The translations under genes were made by a program, and so were the position numbers. From positions 2,171,001 through 2,235,000 of the forward strand of contig WPIO01000034.1 of NCBI GenBank assembly GCA_009760855.2: a DNA stretch of 64,000 nt. Direction: 5' to 3'. Below, in pieces: positions 23,556 through 35,030 of this stretch; the stretch's first letter is position 1, and each line of letters begins with the position of its first letter. The notes beneath the pieces were generated by a model that had not been told where the DNA came from, ran no database searches, and was given only the letters and a program-made list of their open reading frames with translations. The DNA comes from Cristatella mucedo. Taxonomy: Eukaryota > Bryozoa > Phylactolaemata > Cristatellidae.

Positions 23556-25094
23556 ACAGCCGCGCAAAGCCTCACTCCTCACCGGATGCAACGGAAAAAA
23601 CTCGACAGTAAAACGAGCAGCAGCAGCAGCAGGCTTTGCAAACTGCTCCTATACTTTGGTTCCCCCTTGGAATCCTATACTTTGGTTCCCTCTTGGTTCC
23701 CGTCCACCGGCACGTTCTCGGAAAGAGTGCCGTGCGTCAGGCACTGGAAGCGAGCAGCACTACATATCCAAGAACACCGGTGTGACCACATATTGCCTGC
23801 ACATTAACGCTGCATGCACACGGGGCGCAAGCGCACACAAAGCTGGTGCACGCAAAAACTCACAGGCAAGTACACGGCCTATTCATTCGGTGGCAGCCAG
23901 CACCGACACACACTAACAGATGCACGGTCAATGTATCAAGGTCATGCAAGGTCAAGATATGAAGGGAGCAGAATTTACAGAGCACCAATGTGACATCCAC
24001 ACTGTGGCATCGTCGAGGCCATGCCCCGGCGGCAGTGGTAAACGAAGTGACCGGCGTGGAGGTAGAGGAGTGGAACCAAAATGGGCAGAGCGCAAAAAAT
24101 ATCCACTACGTCAATAGCAAGTGAAGACTCGCCATGGATGCCAGTTTCTCACCGAGAGAGATACGTCAAGCCAAGTCACTGTGACTTGCCTCTCGTCCCC
24201 TGGGAATGACACGGGACAGAGAGAGCAATGGACCCTGGGTGGCTGGCTGTCATGCTGCAGCAGGGCAGAGCGGAATGAAGCGGTCTCGAACTTGACGAAC
24301 CACGTAGCTGCAGGGTTCGTGCACTGCGGCCGGCGACCGTTCATGGCTCACTGCAGGCGGCACTGCGGGCAGCTAAGGCTCTTCTGCCGCTACGCAAGCG
24401 AGAGGCTGCTCGATCAGCCGATCTTAGCCTCATTTCCTCGTTGCTGCTTTTTACTTTATAGCGATCGGCCGCTCTGCCAGCCACGACCCACCAACCGGCA
24501 GGCCGGATCGAGCTCTTGCCTGCTGGCGGGTCGTGGCAGGCAGAGCGGCCGGCTCAACGATCACCTGAAAGCGGTGACCGGTGAGTTAGCCCCAGCTGGA
24601 GGGCTGTCACGAGCAGCGCCAACGGCCAGCTTACACCAGCTAGCCGAGCAGATTGCAAAGCCACAGCCATCGCTCGATGCCACCTGCAAGCCACCCTCTG
24701 CCCTGGTGGGCAGTCAGTTCACGATTGCACTGACAACCGACCACCGAAGCCCTGACCCGGTCGGGTCATCTCCCAGCCTCTGCAGTGCTGGGCAGAACAA
24801 AGCTGCAGCTGCTGTGTGAAAAAAGAGGGTCAGCTGTGTGACTGGGTATGCACCGATTCTAGATCAATAAAGGAGATAAAGCAGCAGTAGGGGCCGACTG
24901 CTGTGGTATGTGCTGCCGGTGGAAGGAAGCTTTCTGCCACTTTGCAACCAGCCGAGTAACAGTCTACATAAAGGACAGTCAATGGCAAGGTCAATGTCAG
25001 TTAAGGTTAGCTAGTGGAGTATCTACCTATCGGCTATAGCAGGATCCACTGCCTTGTACACCCACCAGCCTGTGCTTAACCACCAGGTAGTATA
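23556..25094. other. LRCH intron 1, with a long ORF of doubtful meaning
   Basis: A 232-aa plus-strand ORF (24121-24819) is the longest non-repeat ORF here besides exon-linked ones. It is Cys/Arg/Ser/Ala-rich with no motif I recognise, and a near-perfect inverted repeat lies inside it. I do not call it a gene; GC-rich composition alone could keep it open. Confidence 0.35.
24463..24562. repeat. Inverted repeat (hairpin) with arms of about 40 bp
   Basis: The left arm, around GATCGGCCGCTCTGCCAGCC and ACGACCCACC, is complementary to the right arm around GGGTCGTGGCAGGCAGAGCG and CAACGATC. A short unpaired centre (about 24504-24515) is left. Mismatches are few. Confidence 0.8.
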
Positions 25095-25222
25095 CAACTT
25101 ATCCGTGTATCGCCTTAAGAGAACTTAATCTCTATACTCACAGGCACTGTACATATGCCGTCAGGCTCCCGTTAACGACCTTGGTCGTCTAAGGCAAGCA
25201 TCTTACCCCTGGGCCAAACCAG
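25095..25222 (-). mobile_element. SINE-B copy
   Basis: On the minus strand the tRNA-like head (about 25222-25150, with GACCAAGGTCGTTAACGGGA at the B-box position) is followed by the LINE-A-type tail (GTGCCTGTGAGTATAGAGAT, TTAAGTTCTC). Confidence 0.6.
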
Positions 25223-25557
25223 AGAGGCAGCAAGCAGGAGCCATGTGCTGCAAGCACCCAGCGCCAACCAGGCGGAGCAGTATTCAGGCAAGCTAGGGAA
25301 GTAAAAACTCGACAGCTGATATAGGAGCACGTGCATCCATTGACAGGGCTTTAACAAACCAACCAGCCAGCAAGTCAATGCTTACAACAGTGGTAGCAGG
25401 TCCCTCCCAGCAATGTGGTGCAGTTGCCAAGCTGTCGAGATGGCAGAAAATTGCTGCGTTGGGTCACGCTTGCATGCATCTACCGAGCTAGCTGTACCGA
25501 GCAGACTCATGCACGAGCCCCTGGGTCTTCGCTCAAGAGGCAGGGTGCTCGCTCTTC

Positions 25558-25776
25558 ACCACACACAAGTACGCACACACATAAACACGCACACGTACGC
25601 ATACGTACGCACAGACACACGTGCTCGTGCATACACACACACACACACACACACGCGTGCACACACACACACACGAACAAGTACACACGTGTACACACAC
25701 CCACACATATGCGCTATGCGCACTCGCGAACACACACACACATGTACAAAGTGCATACACAAACACACACGACCCA
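25558..25776. repeat. Imperfect CA-rich tract
   Basis: Interrupted (CA)n with CG and TA steps. Long ORFs in several frames are repeat translations. The CG/CA alternation is a Z-DNA-prone pattern. Confidence 0.85.
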
Positions 25777-25850
25777 AGTCGTGGGTTCGAGTCCAGCAAG
25801 GGGCGATCCTGTATTGTCCTCAGCAAGCTATGGTAATAGCCGTTTAACTA
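25777..25850 (+). mobile_element. Partial SINE-A (B box and early body)
   Basis: GTCGTGGGTTCGAGTCCAGC followed by GGGCGATCCTGTATTG and GGTAATAGCCG matches the SINE-A middle. The ends are lost. Confidence 0.6.
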
Positions 25851-25855
25851 TTCCA

Positions 25856-26625
25856 AAGTGACCTTCCGTAAGACGACCACATCAGTTCCGCAGTCACGTC
25901 TGCCTACTTTCAACTACATAACATTGATAAAATTCGGGCTTATTTAGACAAGGATGCCACATCTAAATTGGTCCATGCATTTGTGACATCCATCTTGACT
26001 TCTGTAACTCATTGCTTGCTAGTCTTCCAGCCTGTGCAATCTGTCAACTCACTTGTAGGTCCCTTCATTCTTTGGATCCAGCCTACCTATCAGATAATAA
26101 TAATAATGATACATTTGTATAGCACCCTCAGAGAACCGAATCTCTTTCCATGCAGATCAACTCCCCCAACCAGGTTAAGCATCGTACCACTTGCTTTGCT
26201 GATTCTAATCGTTTACCTACACCCCGTACGAACCTTAAATCCTTCGGAGACCGTGCCATTAGTTCGTATGCCCCCAAAGCCTGGAACTCACTTCCGACCG
26301 GCGTCACGACATCCCTGGATTGATCACATTTAAACAGAAGCTAAAAACGCATCTATTTATCACAGCATTTCGTAGGTCCATGCGATTCGTCCTTTGTGTG
26401 CTTATACTCTACACCAGTGCATGCTGCCACTAACCATATTTGCATGCTGACCCGGTGCATGTCACCTCTACCCTTGTTATGCTTGTTGTCATTGAGCACA
26501 CTACCACTAACCATTCGATCATGCTTCCATCGTAACAAATGATAGGTGCCTAGAAAGAGATTGAGTTCTGAGGGTGCTATAAAAATGTACTATTTCTATT
26601 ATTATAATAATTATTCTGCCGCTAT
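25856..26625 (+). mobile_element. LINE-A 3' part with a 62-bp nested insert
   Basis: It spans the LINE-A region from the DDHISSTV-like block to the (ATT)-rich tail. The codon that is TGA in the copies at 9531 and 32549 is TGT here (LPACAI at about 26027). A reversed LINE-A terminus interrupts it at 26094-26155. Confidence 0.8.
26094..26155 (-). mobile_element. Tiny nested LINE-A (or SINE-B) terminus
   Basis: A 62-bp reversed 3' end (ATAATAATAATAATGATACA, AGCACCCTCAGAGAACCGAA) splits the host LINE. It sits between CAG and CAG, a likely 3-bp target duplication. The intact host order can be seen by comparing with 10540-10560. Confidence 0.75.
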
Positions 26626-26999
26626 ACAAATAAAGCTGCTAAATCAGCTAACCTTATGTAAATGGAATGCAGGAATGAACAGCCCGAAACCACCGGTAGG
26701 TTCTACGAGCTCTCCAGCTAGGCTGCCCTCAGGCGACAGCGCCTCCCTTAGGGAAAAGGCTAAGCAACTAACTGCAGCCGCCGGGTCTACGAAGGAGGCT
26801 TGAAACCAGGTCACGGTCAGGTGGCTTCTAGGTCCCGGTCGGGGCTAGCGCTGGGCGAAGCACTAGGATTCCAGACAACGCCAGCCGAGCTAGCAATTTG
26901 TCCCAACCGAAACTGTGCGATGCCAGCAATCAGTAGCCCAGCAATCAGTAGCCCGCAAACCGCCTCTGAAAACATAAACACAAATAGACAACCACACCC

Positions 27000-27005
<6 letters not shown>
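26626..27005. other. LRCH intron 1, near exon 1
   Basis: No exon is seen. AGCAATCAGTAGCCC is duplicated in tandem near 26926-26953. Confidence 0.4.
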
Positions 27006-27056
<51 letters not shown>

Positions 27057-27083
27057 GTCGCCAAACCCCCCCCCCCCCCCCCC
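27006..27083. repeat. (CA)n and poly-C tract
   Basis: A CA run (27006-27055) is followed, after AGTCGCCAAA, by about 17 C residues. Confidence 0.95.
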
Positions 27084-27302
27084 TGTAGCTGTTGGCCATC
27101 ACCGAGCTGCGCTCGTGGACCGCCACGGCCGCTTTTGCCAGCGCGAAAAGCCGCGCCTAGACCCACTACAGCCTACAGCGATCTGGCCGATATCGACGCC
27201 CAGCCGGTTTCGGGACGCGCGTCTTCTTACGCCAGCGCTAGCGGCGCCAGCGCTAGCCCTGCAGCTGCGGCGCCGGACCGGGCTCGCTGGCGGCTCGCTC
27301 AC

Positions 27303-27471
27303 TTGTCTCGACGGTATCGGCTAGGTCGTAGTCGTCCGACAGTCTCGGATATTCCCTTAGGTTCCTGCAGCTGAGATCGACGATGCCTGTATGCTGAGCA
27401 TCATCGAACACTCTATCGAGCGTCAGGGAGAGGGTGGATGGACTCAGCTGCCCGACAGCCGCCATGTTCAT
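27303..27471 (-). CDS. LRCH: LRCH-family protein, exon 1 (N-terminus)
   Basis: LRCH proteins are animal cytoplasmic scaffold proteins with N-terminal leucine-rich repeats and a C-terminal calponin-homology domain. This exon encodes the N-terminus: LDRVFDDAQHTGIVDLSCRN and then REYPRLSDDYDLADTVET, the cap region and first repeat of the family. The donor ACAA|GTGAGC leaves phase 1, matching exon 2. The Met at 27471 or 27465 (MNMAAVG) is preferred because human LRCH3 also starts with a short Met-Ala-rich leader; the frame is open further to 27597, so an upstream start is possible. The joined exons 1-6 give at least seven LRR units with no interruption. Intron 1 is about 9.1 kb and filled with repeats. 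The paralogue (LRCH1-4) cannot be set. Confidence 0.9.
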
Positions 27472-27760
27472 CGGTCCGATCCTTCTGCGGCTGTGAATCA
27501 TTTCAGTCAAGGAGACCGGACGGGGCGTCCGCTCGACGCTCGTTCGGGCGCACGCGCCGCCATTCACAATAGACGCTGCTACAATACAATAAAGCAATCA
27601 TCTATGGCGATTTTAAAAGAAAAAGCGGCGGCTGCGACCTAGCGGCCGGTGCGGAAGTACCTGTGCCTCCGGTGAGCGATAACGGCACGGGGGGGGCGGG
27701 GAGTTCAGCGCTCGACGCGCGGTCGCCCGGACCGCGAGTCGGCCCAAAGCGACTTTCGTC
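27472..27760 (-). promoter_or_regulatory. GC/CpG-rich block upstream of LRCH exon 1
   Basis: Dense CG dinucleotides (for example CGCTCGACGCGCGGTCGCCC near 27710) lie directly upstream of the predicted start, as expected of a CpG-type promoter and 5' UTR. No TATA box is evident. Position is the main argument. Confidence 0.4.
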
Positions 27761-29079
27761 AGTACTCTGCTGCACGAGAAAATGAAAGCCTGCCTAGAAT
27801 GCCGATACAACTTGGTCGCTCTCGATACCGCGCTGACTTCGCGCAGCAGCTTCCAGCACTAACCACAGCGATTAACTCTTGCTACTGCACAAATGTATTT
27901 TGATAGAAAGGTCCTATTATTTCAAATCATAGAAAAACTCGTGAAAAATTGATTCAGAAGGCACACTCTTATCATTTCCGAGATTTTGAAAACAGAGCTC
28001 AAGAAGCAGACTAGCTGTAATTGACTAATAAAGTGTGCCTTCAAGAGCCTGGCTTATTTGCATTGAAAGAAATAATAACAATAATAATAATGATCTGAGA
28101 GGGCTTTATCAAGTGCATTATTATTATTATTATTACTAGCAAAAATCCCGGTCGCCATTCAGAAGTGCACTAAATAAGCAAATTGTGCTCAACGTCAGTT
28201 TAATTTTCGCGAGGTATATGGGCACTTTGATTCGAGAGCAAGTTTGTAGCGTCAGCAGAAAAAATGGCAAATTGCTGAAGGAGTAGCGTCTTCAATTGAG
28301 AGCTTCCGACGTTTCGCCGCGAAGTCGAAGCGCCAGCCCCGGCGGCGGCGGCCGCCGCTGCCGCTCGGCAGCCAGCCGTCGTCATCTCGCCAGTCCCGCA
28401 GTCGTCCAGTAGTTTGGAGGGAGGAACTGAACCTTACCTTGAGTGGAATAGACCGGAAGTCAAAGGAGGCGCGATGTCAGGCTGCCAACTGTTTCCCAAG
28501 TTTGCGATCTCAGCAAGCCGACAAGAAACGCTCAGTCTGCCAAATGAGTCAAAGTTAGACTTTAACCAGCTCAGTAGTTTGGCGCGCACGTATTCCAGAC
28601 TTCCCTCTCAGCCTCGGCGCTCGCCTCGCAGTATTATCTGAATCCTGAGAAGCCAGCCCTGTCCGTAAAACATGCCGAGAGCCCGAAGTGTCTCCGCCGA
28701 AGGCGTGCAACCCAGAAGCAGTTCAAACGTAATCGGTGCCCTCATTTGAAAAGATCGAGGCTGCGTTGTGAAGTCGCGCGGCTGATGCTCTATAGTTTTA
28801 TGTAGCCGCTTCTGCATAAAAAATGTGCTACCTTCCTATGTCGAAACGCCTTTTCAAGCTGTGCGCAAAAGGCGCGCCATCCGATAGGGCAGCACCCTTC
28901 TGTATCCGGAAGGGCCGAAGACGTCTTCAAACCTGTCTCAAAAACAAAATTTATATTGCCATTTTGAGAGCTCCAAACTCCGTGCTGAAGTCGTATCGCC
29001 TGGTGACTGCCGGTGAATAGACCTGGCTGAAAAGAATGTCCTCCCCACATCCCCTCTAAAATTACTAGAGTGCCCCCTA
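27761..29079. other. Intergenic sequence with a small LINE tail
   Basis: About 28060-28140 holds a short plus-strand LINE-A terminus (GAGGGCTTTATCAAGTGCAT plus ATT). 28300-28400 is GC-rich. ORFs at 28200-28641 and 28790-29110 overlap on both strands and have no recognised motif. Confidence 0.45.
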
Positions 29080-29190
29080 AAAATAATAATAATAATAATG
29101 CACTAGACAAAGCGCCCTCGCAGAACTCAATCTATTTCTAGGCGCTTTAAATTTGCTGCAAAGCAAAGAGAAAACGAGATCTCCTGCTCT
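29080..29190 (-). mobile_element. LINE-A 3' end
   Basis: AATAATAATAATAATGCACT, AAGCGCCCTCGCAGAACTCA and GGCGCTTTAAATTTGCTGCA are the reversed LINE-A terminus. Confidence 0.75.
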
Positions 29191-29319
29191 AGAAACTGAC
29201 TCGGCGTTCGCACCGAAGGCCCAGCCATCCCAGCCTAGTCACTATCATCAAAAAATAAAACTGATAGCAGCCCCTGTCGCATAAAAGTGCGAGCCTGAGG
29301 CGGGCCGCCCAAGAAGCCT

Positions 29320-29640
29320 CTATAGTTGCTCTCTAATCTCGGTTGTCCCTAAGGTGCCAAATACTTCTGACACATGGGACAAGATCAGGGAAGTGACATT
29401 ACCATCATCAGTTCTGCCTATATTAATGTCACTGGTCACACGAAGCAGGACAGCCTCAGAATTGGAATGAAATCGCATGCATTTTGACTGAAATTTTTTT
29501 GAAAAATCGTTTCCAGCAATGTGCTCCGCAAGTTGTTTGGCGAGAAAGACTTCGAGAATAGCGGACAAAAGATGACTCGCGACGGGACGTACTGTACTTT
29601 GGATCCGTATTAGTGCTTGACGAAACGGTATGCTCTTGAT
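29320..29640 (-). pseudogene. LINE-B-like RT fragment
   Basis: The minus frame reads LAEHIAGNDFSKKFQSK, then SEAVLLRVTSDI and DDGNVTSLILSHVSEVFGTL. This matches the RT fingers-to-motif-A region of CR1/L2 elements (HSTETALLRVTNDI, LLDLSAAFDT). The catalytic Asp position reads His (ILSHVSEVF), so it is dead. Confidence 0.65.
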
Positions 29641-29984
29641 TCGGATAAACTCCTTTATCTTCGCCGCGTTCGATGTGTTTGCAACGAGACGCTCGAGCGT
29701 AAAATCAATTCAAGCTGAACTGGATTTTGAACGCAATTCGACGTAACAGCGAACCCATGCACGCGGAATGAAGTCAACAAGCTAAAGAGACGCCTTTCAC
29801 GGACCAAGTCTTAACAATAAACCTGAGTGAGTTGATAAGTTGAACTGTTTGCGACCGGCGTCCCGACAGGGTTCGCCTACGTGCGTTTTCGAAATTGCGC
29901 CAATACTATAATATAACCCTTTGATGGTCCGCAGTTCTTTGAAGAGCAGCCCGCTAATGCTACGCTCCCCATGGCTTTTATTTA

Positions 29985-30190
29985 TTTATTATGTGGAGGT
30001 AAGCTGCCTCTAATCGTATTTGTACGCCGACCCTGTGCATATCACCTCCAACAATGTTACGCTGGTTGTCCATTGAGCATGCTCCCGCTAACAATTCAAT
30101 CACGCTTCCTTTACAGTAAATCTGAATTCACTAGAAAGAGACTAGGTTCTTTGAGGGCACTATAACTAATGTATTGTTATTATTACAAGG
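29985..30190 (+). mobile_element. LINE-A 3' UTR and end
   Basis: It has CCTGTGCATATCACCTCCAA, TTGAGCATGCTCCCGCTAAC and TTCACTAGAAAGAGACTAGG with an ATT tail. Confidence 0.7.
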
Positions 30191-30464
30191 CCAGAAAAAC
30201 TGGCTATGCTACCCAGCCTCATTGAAAAGCAACAGTTTTTCTCGTCCTATTGCTAACGCTGAGCACTGGTGATAATTAAGCATCAAGCTCTCAATGTTCG
30301 CTGAGAATTTTGAGATTTTTTTTATTTTTTTGAGAATTTTGAGAAATCAATGTTCGCTGCGACTAAATATCTAAACCGAGATTTTAAAAGTTTGCTTATA
30401 GAAGCTAATACTTGGTTAATCATTAGAACTATAAAACATGTCGCGTATCTCCGGTATTCTCAGC

Positions 30465-30560
30465 ACGAAACCTGGATGATTTATTCCAAAGAGAACTTTC
30501 GCTAGACCATCGCATCAACTCCACACTCAAGTCTGCGTCCTTTCAGCAATGCAATTGTGT
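30465..30560 (+). mobile_element. LINE-A internal fragment
   Basis: It reads SARNLDDLFQ, LSLDHRINSTLKSASFQQ. That is the block after YADD in LINE-A, without a 3' end. An isolated piece. Confidence 0.5.
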
Positions 30561-32279
30561 CGGATGTCATGAATGGAGGTTGGTCGCAGATAGGTCTCGC
30601 GTACCAGAGTGTGTTTATCTTATACGCTAATGTGATTTCGCGAGTCACCATAATTTTATGATTACTTGAGATTTTCTATTACAACCTCAGTTTAGCTTCC
30701 GACCTCCGTGCTGCTTGAAGCAGCTCGTCTGCTTGGAAAGCTGGCTCTCCCATCTGTCATTGTCTTAAGAAAGTTTGTTCTATTATAGTTCATTATGTGC
30801 GTGCTTGAGTCCAACAAGTGCGCCTAAGGGAATGCGCATATTTGTTCGAACTTCCTGCTAATCAATTATAATCATACTTAAAGTCACGCTTGCAAAAATA
30901 AAGGATGGCAGCACACGTGTCGTTCATTGACTACTCTTCAAAACGCCTCCTCAAAACCACTGACTCCATTGAATTATAAATTTCATTCTTTCTCAGGCGG
31001 AGACTCGGTCTTGTTCTCGATAGGGCAGGCTCTGTCATGAAATTCGGAATGATCCCGCAAAGTGCCAAAGTGCATCGGCACATGACGCATTGGTGTATCA
31101 CTGCACTGCACATTTCCAAAACACACATTTTCATCGGGACTGTAATGCATTGCCTATAACTACGAGACAATCAGTCACGTTTGAAAACTAATAAATATGA
31201 GCCGAACCTTGGACGCTGATCCTCTTTGTGCCAAGATTTGTGAGGCGCACGTTCCTCTATGCGGAAACAGCTTCGCTTTTGCAAGCCGATGAATTAAAAT
31301 AGGCTAAGTTTTTGGTCTTCCGTCAGAGGCAATTTTTCAAAAAAGGAATCTTGTCAGCTCCTTGAAAGCTCACTGAATCTGACTAACTACTTTTACCTAG
31401 CTTGTGTACAATGTAATGAGCACCTTAAATAACATTTGGGATCTAAAAGGTAGATGCATGTCATTACGTCCACTGCAATAATGGAAAAGGGATAACCAAT
31501 CTGAACTATATTGCGAAAATAACAGTTTTACGAAAACGAAACCCTCAACGACTGAGTCGATTTCAGATCCTAGGTAATTCCAGGGTGAAATTTATGTATT
31601 CCTACAATGTGCATGGAGTTTGAAGTGCGCTTACCTGATGGAAGGAAGCTCACTACTGCAACTCTTAGATAAGTTCATATGATTGAGTGCAGTGATAGCG
31701 CATTTTTTCCGACCATCTCACGATTAAGGCGCATGCGATGAATTTGATACAACCGCCAAGCCACAAAAGTCAAGCTGGTGTTGCCCTATAATGTTCTACA
31801 GAGGCGTGCAAAGCTTAAGCGAATTTTGATGCGCTCATGGTAGTCAAGAGATTTCATCCTCTCTCAGCATAAATTAAATTGGCACCGCGGTAAAGAATGG
31901 GCCCGAGTTTATTCAAGGAATAGGAGATATACTGGGAGGAGCCAACATCGTCAATGTTAGTCTCAAGGTCTATGACGCGCGGAGAAGGGCTTCTGTACGC
32001 ATCAGCACTTTATTATTTATAATAGGTTAGTACCTATTATTGCTAAGAGAGGCCCTGAGGTCGCGAGATGGCTAAAATTGGTGGAATAGTTCAGCTAAAT
32101 AATAAATGAATAATAATAAATAATTATTATTATACTAAAAATAATGCGTAATTATTCATTTGAATACCGCCGTTCTTCTCTTAGAAACTTCAGATTGTCT
32201 GGAAAGGAAACGTATGAGCAGATCAGTGACGATAATAAGTACTATGGCAGTACGGTGAAATGCAGAAAGGGCAATTTTA
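30561..32279. other. Intergenic, AT-rich, no gene seen
   Basis: The short minus ORF at 30931-31170 has no motif. A small TAATAATTATTAT cluster lies at 32096-32160. Confidence 0.45.
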
Positions 32280-32400
32280 AGTAGATGAAGCAAATTTTTA
32301 GTTTTACATTAAGTGTTGTCAAGTCGGAGTGATTTGTGATATAAGTCGCTTGTGAGTTCCCAGCGTTTTGATGTGAAGGAGCTGAAGGTAGATCTCTGAA
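32280..32400 (-). mobile_element. Very old LINE-A fragment
   Basis: TTTTACATTAAGTGTTGTCA, AGTCGGAGTGATTTGTGATA and GTGAGTTCCCAGCGTTTTGA parallel the reversed LINE-A C-terminal block at about 32825-32880. Confidence 0.45.
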
Positions 32401-32775
32401 CTCAGGCTAAGATCAAAGTGTATTAACTGAAGTAGTTGACGTTGGTTGGAGGTGCATGTGAACGACCCGAATCGGAGCAGATAATGATGCTGGGACGCTT
32501 GATGAGTAGTATTCTAGATCGGTAAGCCAGAGCAAGAGAACAAAGAGATTAATAATAATAATAATACACTTGATAAAGCGCCCTCAGAGAACTCAATCTC
32601 TTTCTAGGCACTTTACATTTGCTGCAAAGGGAAACGCGATTGAATCGTGAGTAATATCATGCTCGATAAACAACATGAATAACATGGTTATGGGTGACAT
32701 GCACAGGGTCAGCATGCAAGTGTGGTTAGTGGCAGCATGCACAGTGTCAGCACGTATAAGCACATGAAGGATGAA

Positions 32776-33974
32776 TCACAGGGACCCACTAAATGCTGTC
32801 CTAAATAGGTGTGTCTTTAGGTTCTTTTTAAATGTGGTCAAGTCAGGGGATGTTCTGACGCAAGTCGGGAGTGAGTTCCAAACTTTGGGAGCGTACAAAC
32901 TAAATGCACCGTCTCCAAAGGATTTGAGGTTTGTACGAGGTATTGGAAAACTGTTGGATTCCGAAAAGCAGGTGGTACGATGCTTGGCCTGGTGGGGGAG
33001 TAGATCTGAGAGATAGGCTGGAGCCAAAGAATGAAGCGACCTAAAAGTGAATGGCAAAACCTTGAAGTCGATCCGTTGCTTGACTGGTAGCCAGTGCAGG
33101 TCGGCGAGAAGTGGTGAGATGTGGCAACTGCGACGCTCACGACAGACAAGCCTAGCTGCAGAGTTTTGCACTAGCCTTAATCGTCTGATTGCTCATGCCG
33201 GTAGGCAAGCAAACAGTGATTTGCAGAAGTCAAGACGGGATGTCACGAATGCATGGACCAACTTAGTCGTGGTATCCTTATCTAAACAAGCCCGAATTTT
33301 AGCAATGTTATGTAGCTGAAAGTAGGCAGATTTGACTGTGGAGCTGATGTGTCGTCTAACGAGAGGTCACTTTGGAACATGACACCTAGATTTCGAGCTG
33401 ATTCAACTAGAGATATGCTGGCAGAGCCAATTGTGAGCGTCAGCCTTTCCAATTTCTGAATTACACTGGGTTTGCCCATAACTAGTAAGTTAGTTTTATC
33501 ATCGTTTAGTTTTAGAAAATGTGCTGCCATCCATGTGTGGCTGTCATGAATACATGCAGCAAGTGAGTTTAGAGAATTTGAGGTGCTCGAAGGCTGGGAG
33601 GGATCAAAGCAAAGGTACAACTGAGTGTCATCTGCATAGAAGTGAAAGCCTAGATTGTGCTTGGCAATCACATCAGCAAGAGGCAGAGTAAAAACCGTGA
33701 AAAGAACTGGACCAAGCACGGAGCCCTGAGGTACCCCATATTTCAGAGGTACCTCGGATGATCTTTGTCCATTCACGTCAATACTCTGGAGTCTCCAACT
33801 GAGATAGGACCTGAACCATTGCAGAGCAGTGCCAGTAATGCCCAGTCGAGATGAGAGGTGCTCTAGAAGAACTTTGTGATGTGTATGAAAAGCTGCCGAA
33901 AGATCGAGCAAAACAAGCAGAGACACTCTACCTATGTCTGCATTCCTAAGTAGGTCGTTGTACACCCTAAGCAA
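32776..33974 (-). pseudogene. LINE-A RT palm to C-terminus, copy 2
   Basis: It carries GVPQGSVLGP, YADD and the C-terminal LYAPKVWNSLP block. It shares with copy 1 the TAA before ALLRVYNDLL, the AAFHTHH change and the TGA after LPA. It also has its own single-base deletion after LSLDD (about 33355) that shifts the frame. It cannot encode a working RT. Confidence 0.9.
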
Positions 33975-34020
33975 TGCTTATTCTATTGAGTGATTAGCTC
34001 TTAAGCCAGACTCTAAATTA

Positions 34021-34339
34021 CTGGAACTCCCTCCCGACCTGCGTCAGAACATCCCCTGACCTGACCACATTTAAAAGGAACTTAAAAACACACCTATTTA
34101 GGACAGCATTTAGTGGGTCCCTGTGATTCGTCCTTCATGTGCTTATGTGTGCTGACACTGTGCATGCTGCCACTAACCACATTTGCATGCTGACCCTGTG
34201 CATGTCACCCCTAACCATGTTATTCATTTTGTTTGTTTTTCAAGCATGATTTTACTTACCATTTAATTGCAATTCCCTTTGCAGCAAATGTAAAGCGCCT
34301 AGAAAGAGATTAAGTTCTCTGAGGGCGCTTTATCAAGTA

Positions 34340-34378
<39 letters not shown>

Positions 34379-34379
34379 T
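34021..34379 (+). mobile_element. Nested LINE-A 3' end inside copy 2
   Basis: A 5'-truncated LINE-A (from the WNSLPTCVRTSPDLT block to a long (ATT)n) lies opposite to its host. On the host strand the junctions are CTTGCTAG|TAATAAT and CCAG|TAATTTAGAG. Copy 1 reads CTAGTAAGTTCCAG there, so insertion used a TAA at the target that pairs with the element's own tail. Confidence 0.9.
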
Positions 34380-35030
34380 AGCAAGGTTTGAAGTTTCAAT
34401 ATATGAGTTCAGCTGGTCCGCCACGACCCGTTTCATTGTTTTTGATAGGAATGGTAGAAGGGAGATTGGGTGGTAGTTGCTCAACTTCTCTTGGTCTAGT
34501 TTCGCTTTCTTGAGAAGTGGCCTGACTACGGCTTTTTTTAAAGGTGCTGGGACCTGACCTATGGCTAATGATATATTAATGATGTTAGTTATGCATGGCA
34601 GTAGCAGATCAATGCAACATTGGAGCAGGACAATGGGAATAGGGTCCAAAGGACTTGTTGTCTTCTTTGATTGGGATATGAACTTCAGGACGAGATCACT
34701 GGTGACCTGCTTAAATGCAGACTTTGAGGTGCAGCCAGGAATCGGGGAACAGCATTCTAGGGGGGATGTTGTCATTGCAGGGATGGACTACCTGATCGTG
34801 TCTATCTTTTTCACAAAGAATAGAGAGAAGCGATCGGCTAGATCATCACAAGGATCATCAGGTAAGGAGCTAATATGGGAGAGGTTGAGGAGACGGTTGA
34901 TCGTCGACATCAGCATTTTTGGATTGTGCATCTGTGATTCAACAATGCTTTTATAGAAGCTAGACTTGGCCTTTGTTAGGATCGATTGGTACGACCTACA
35001 GTTAGTAAGTGGCAGGACCTTAATGACCAC
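34380..35030 (-). pseudogene. LINE-A linker and RT fingers, copy 2
   Basis: It reads SPLDPIPIVLLQCCIDLLLP, then KKAVVRPLLKKAKLDQEKLS and NYHPISLLPFLSKTMKRVV, the fingers signature of CR1/L2 RTs. The linker ORF (RSYQSILTKAKSSFYKS) lies upstream and ends in a stop at about 34788. Confidence 0.88.

Noticed and set aside
24121-24819. 232-aa ORF as a gene
   Set aside because: No motif, odd Cys/Arg/Ser composition, an inverted repeat inside and no splice or promoter context.
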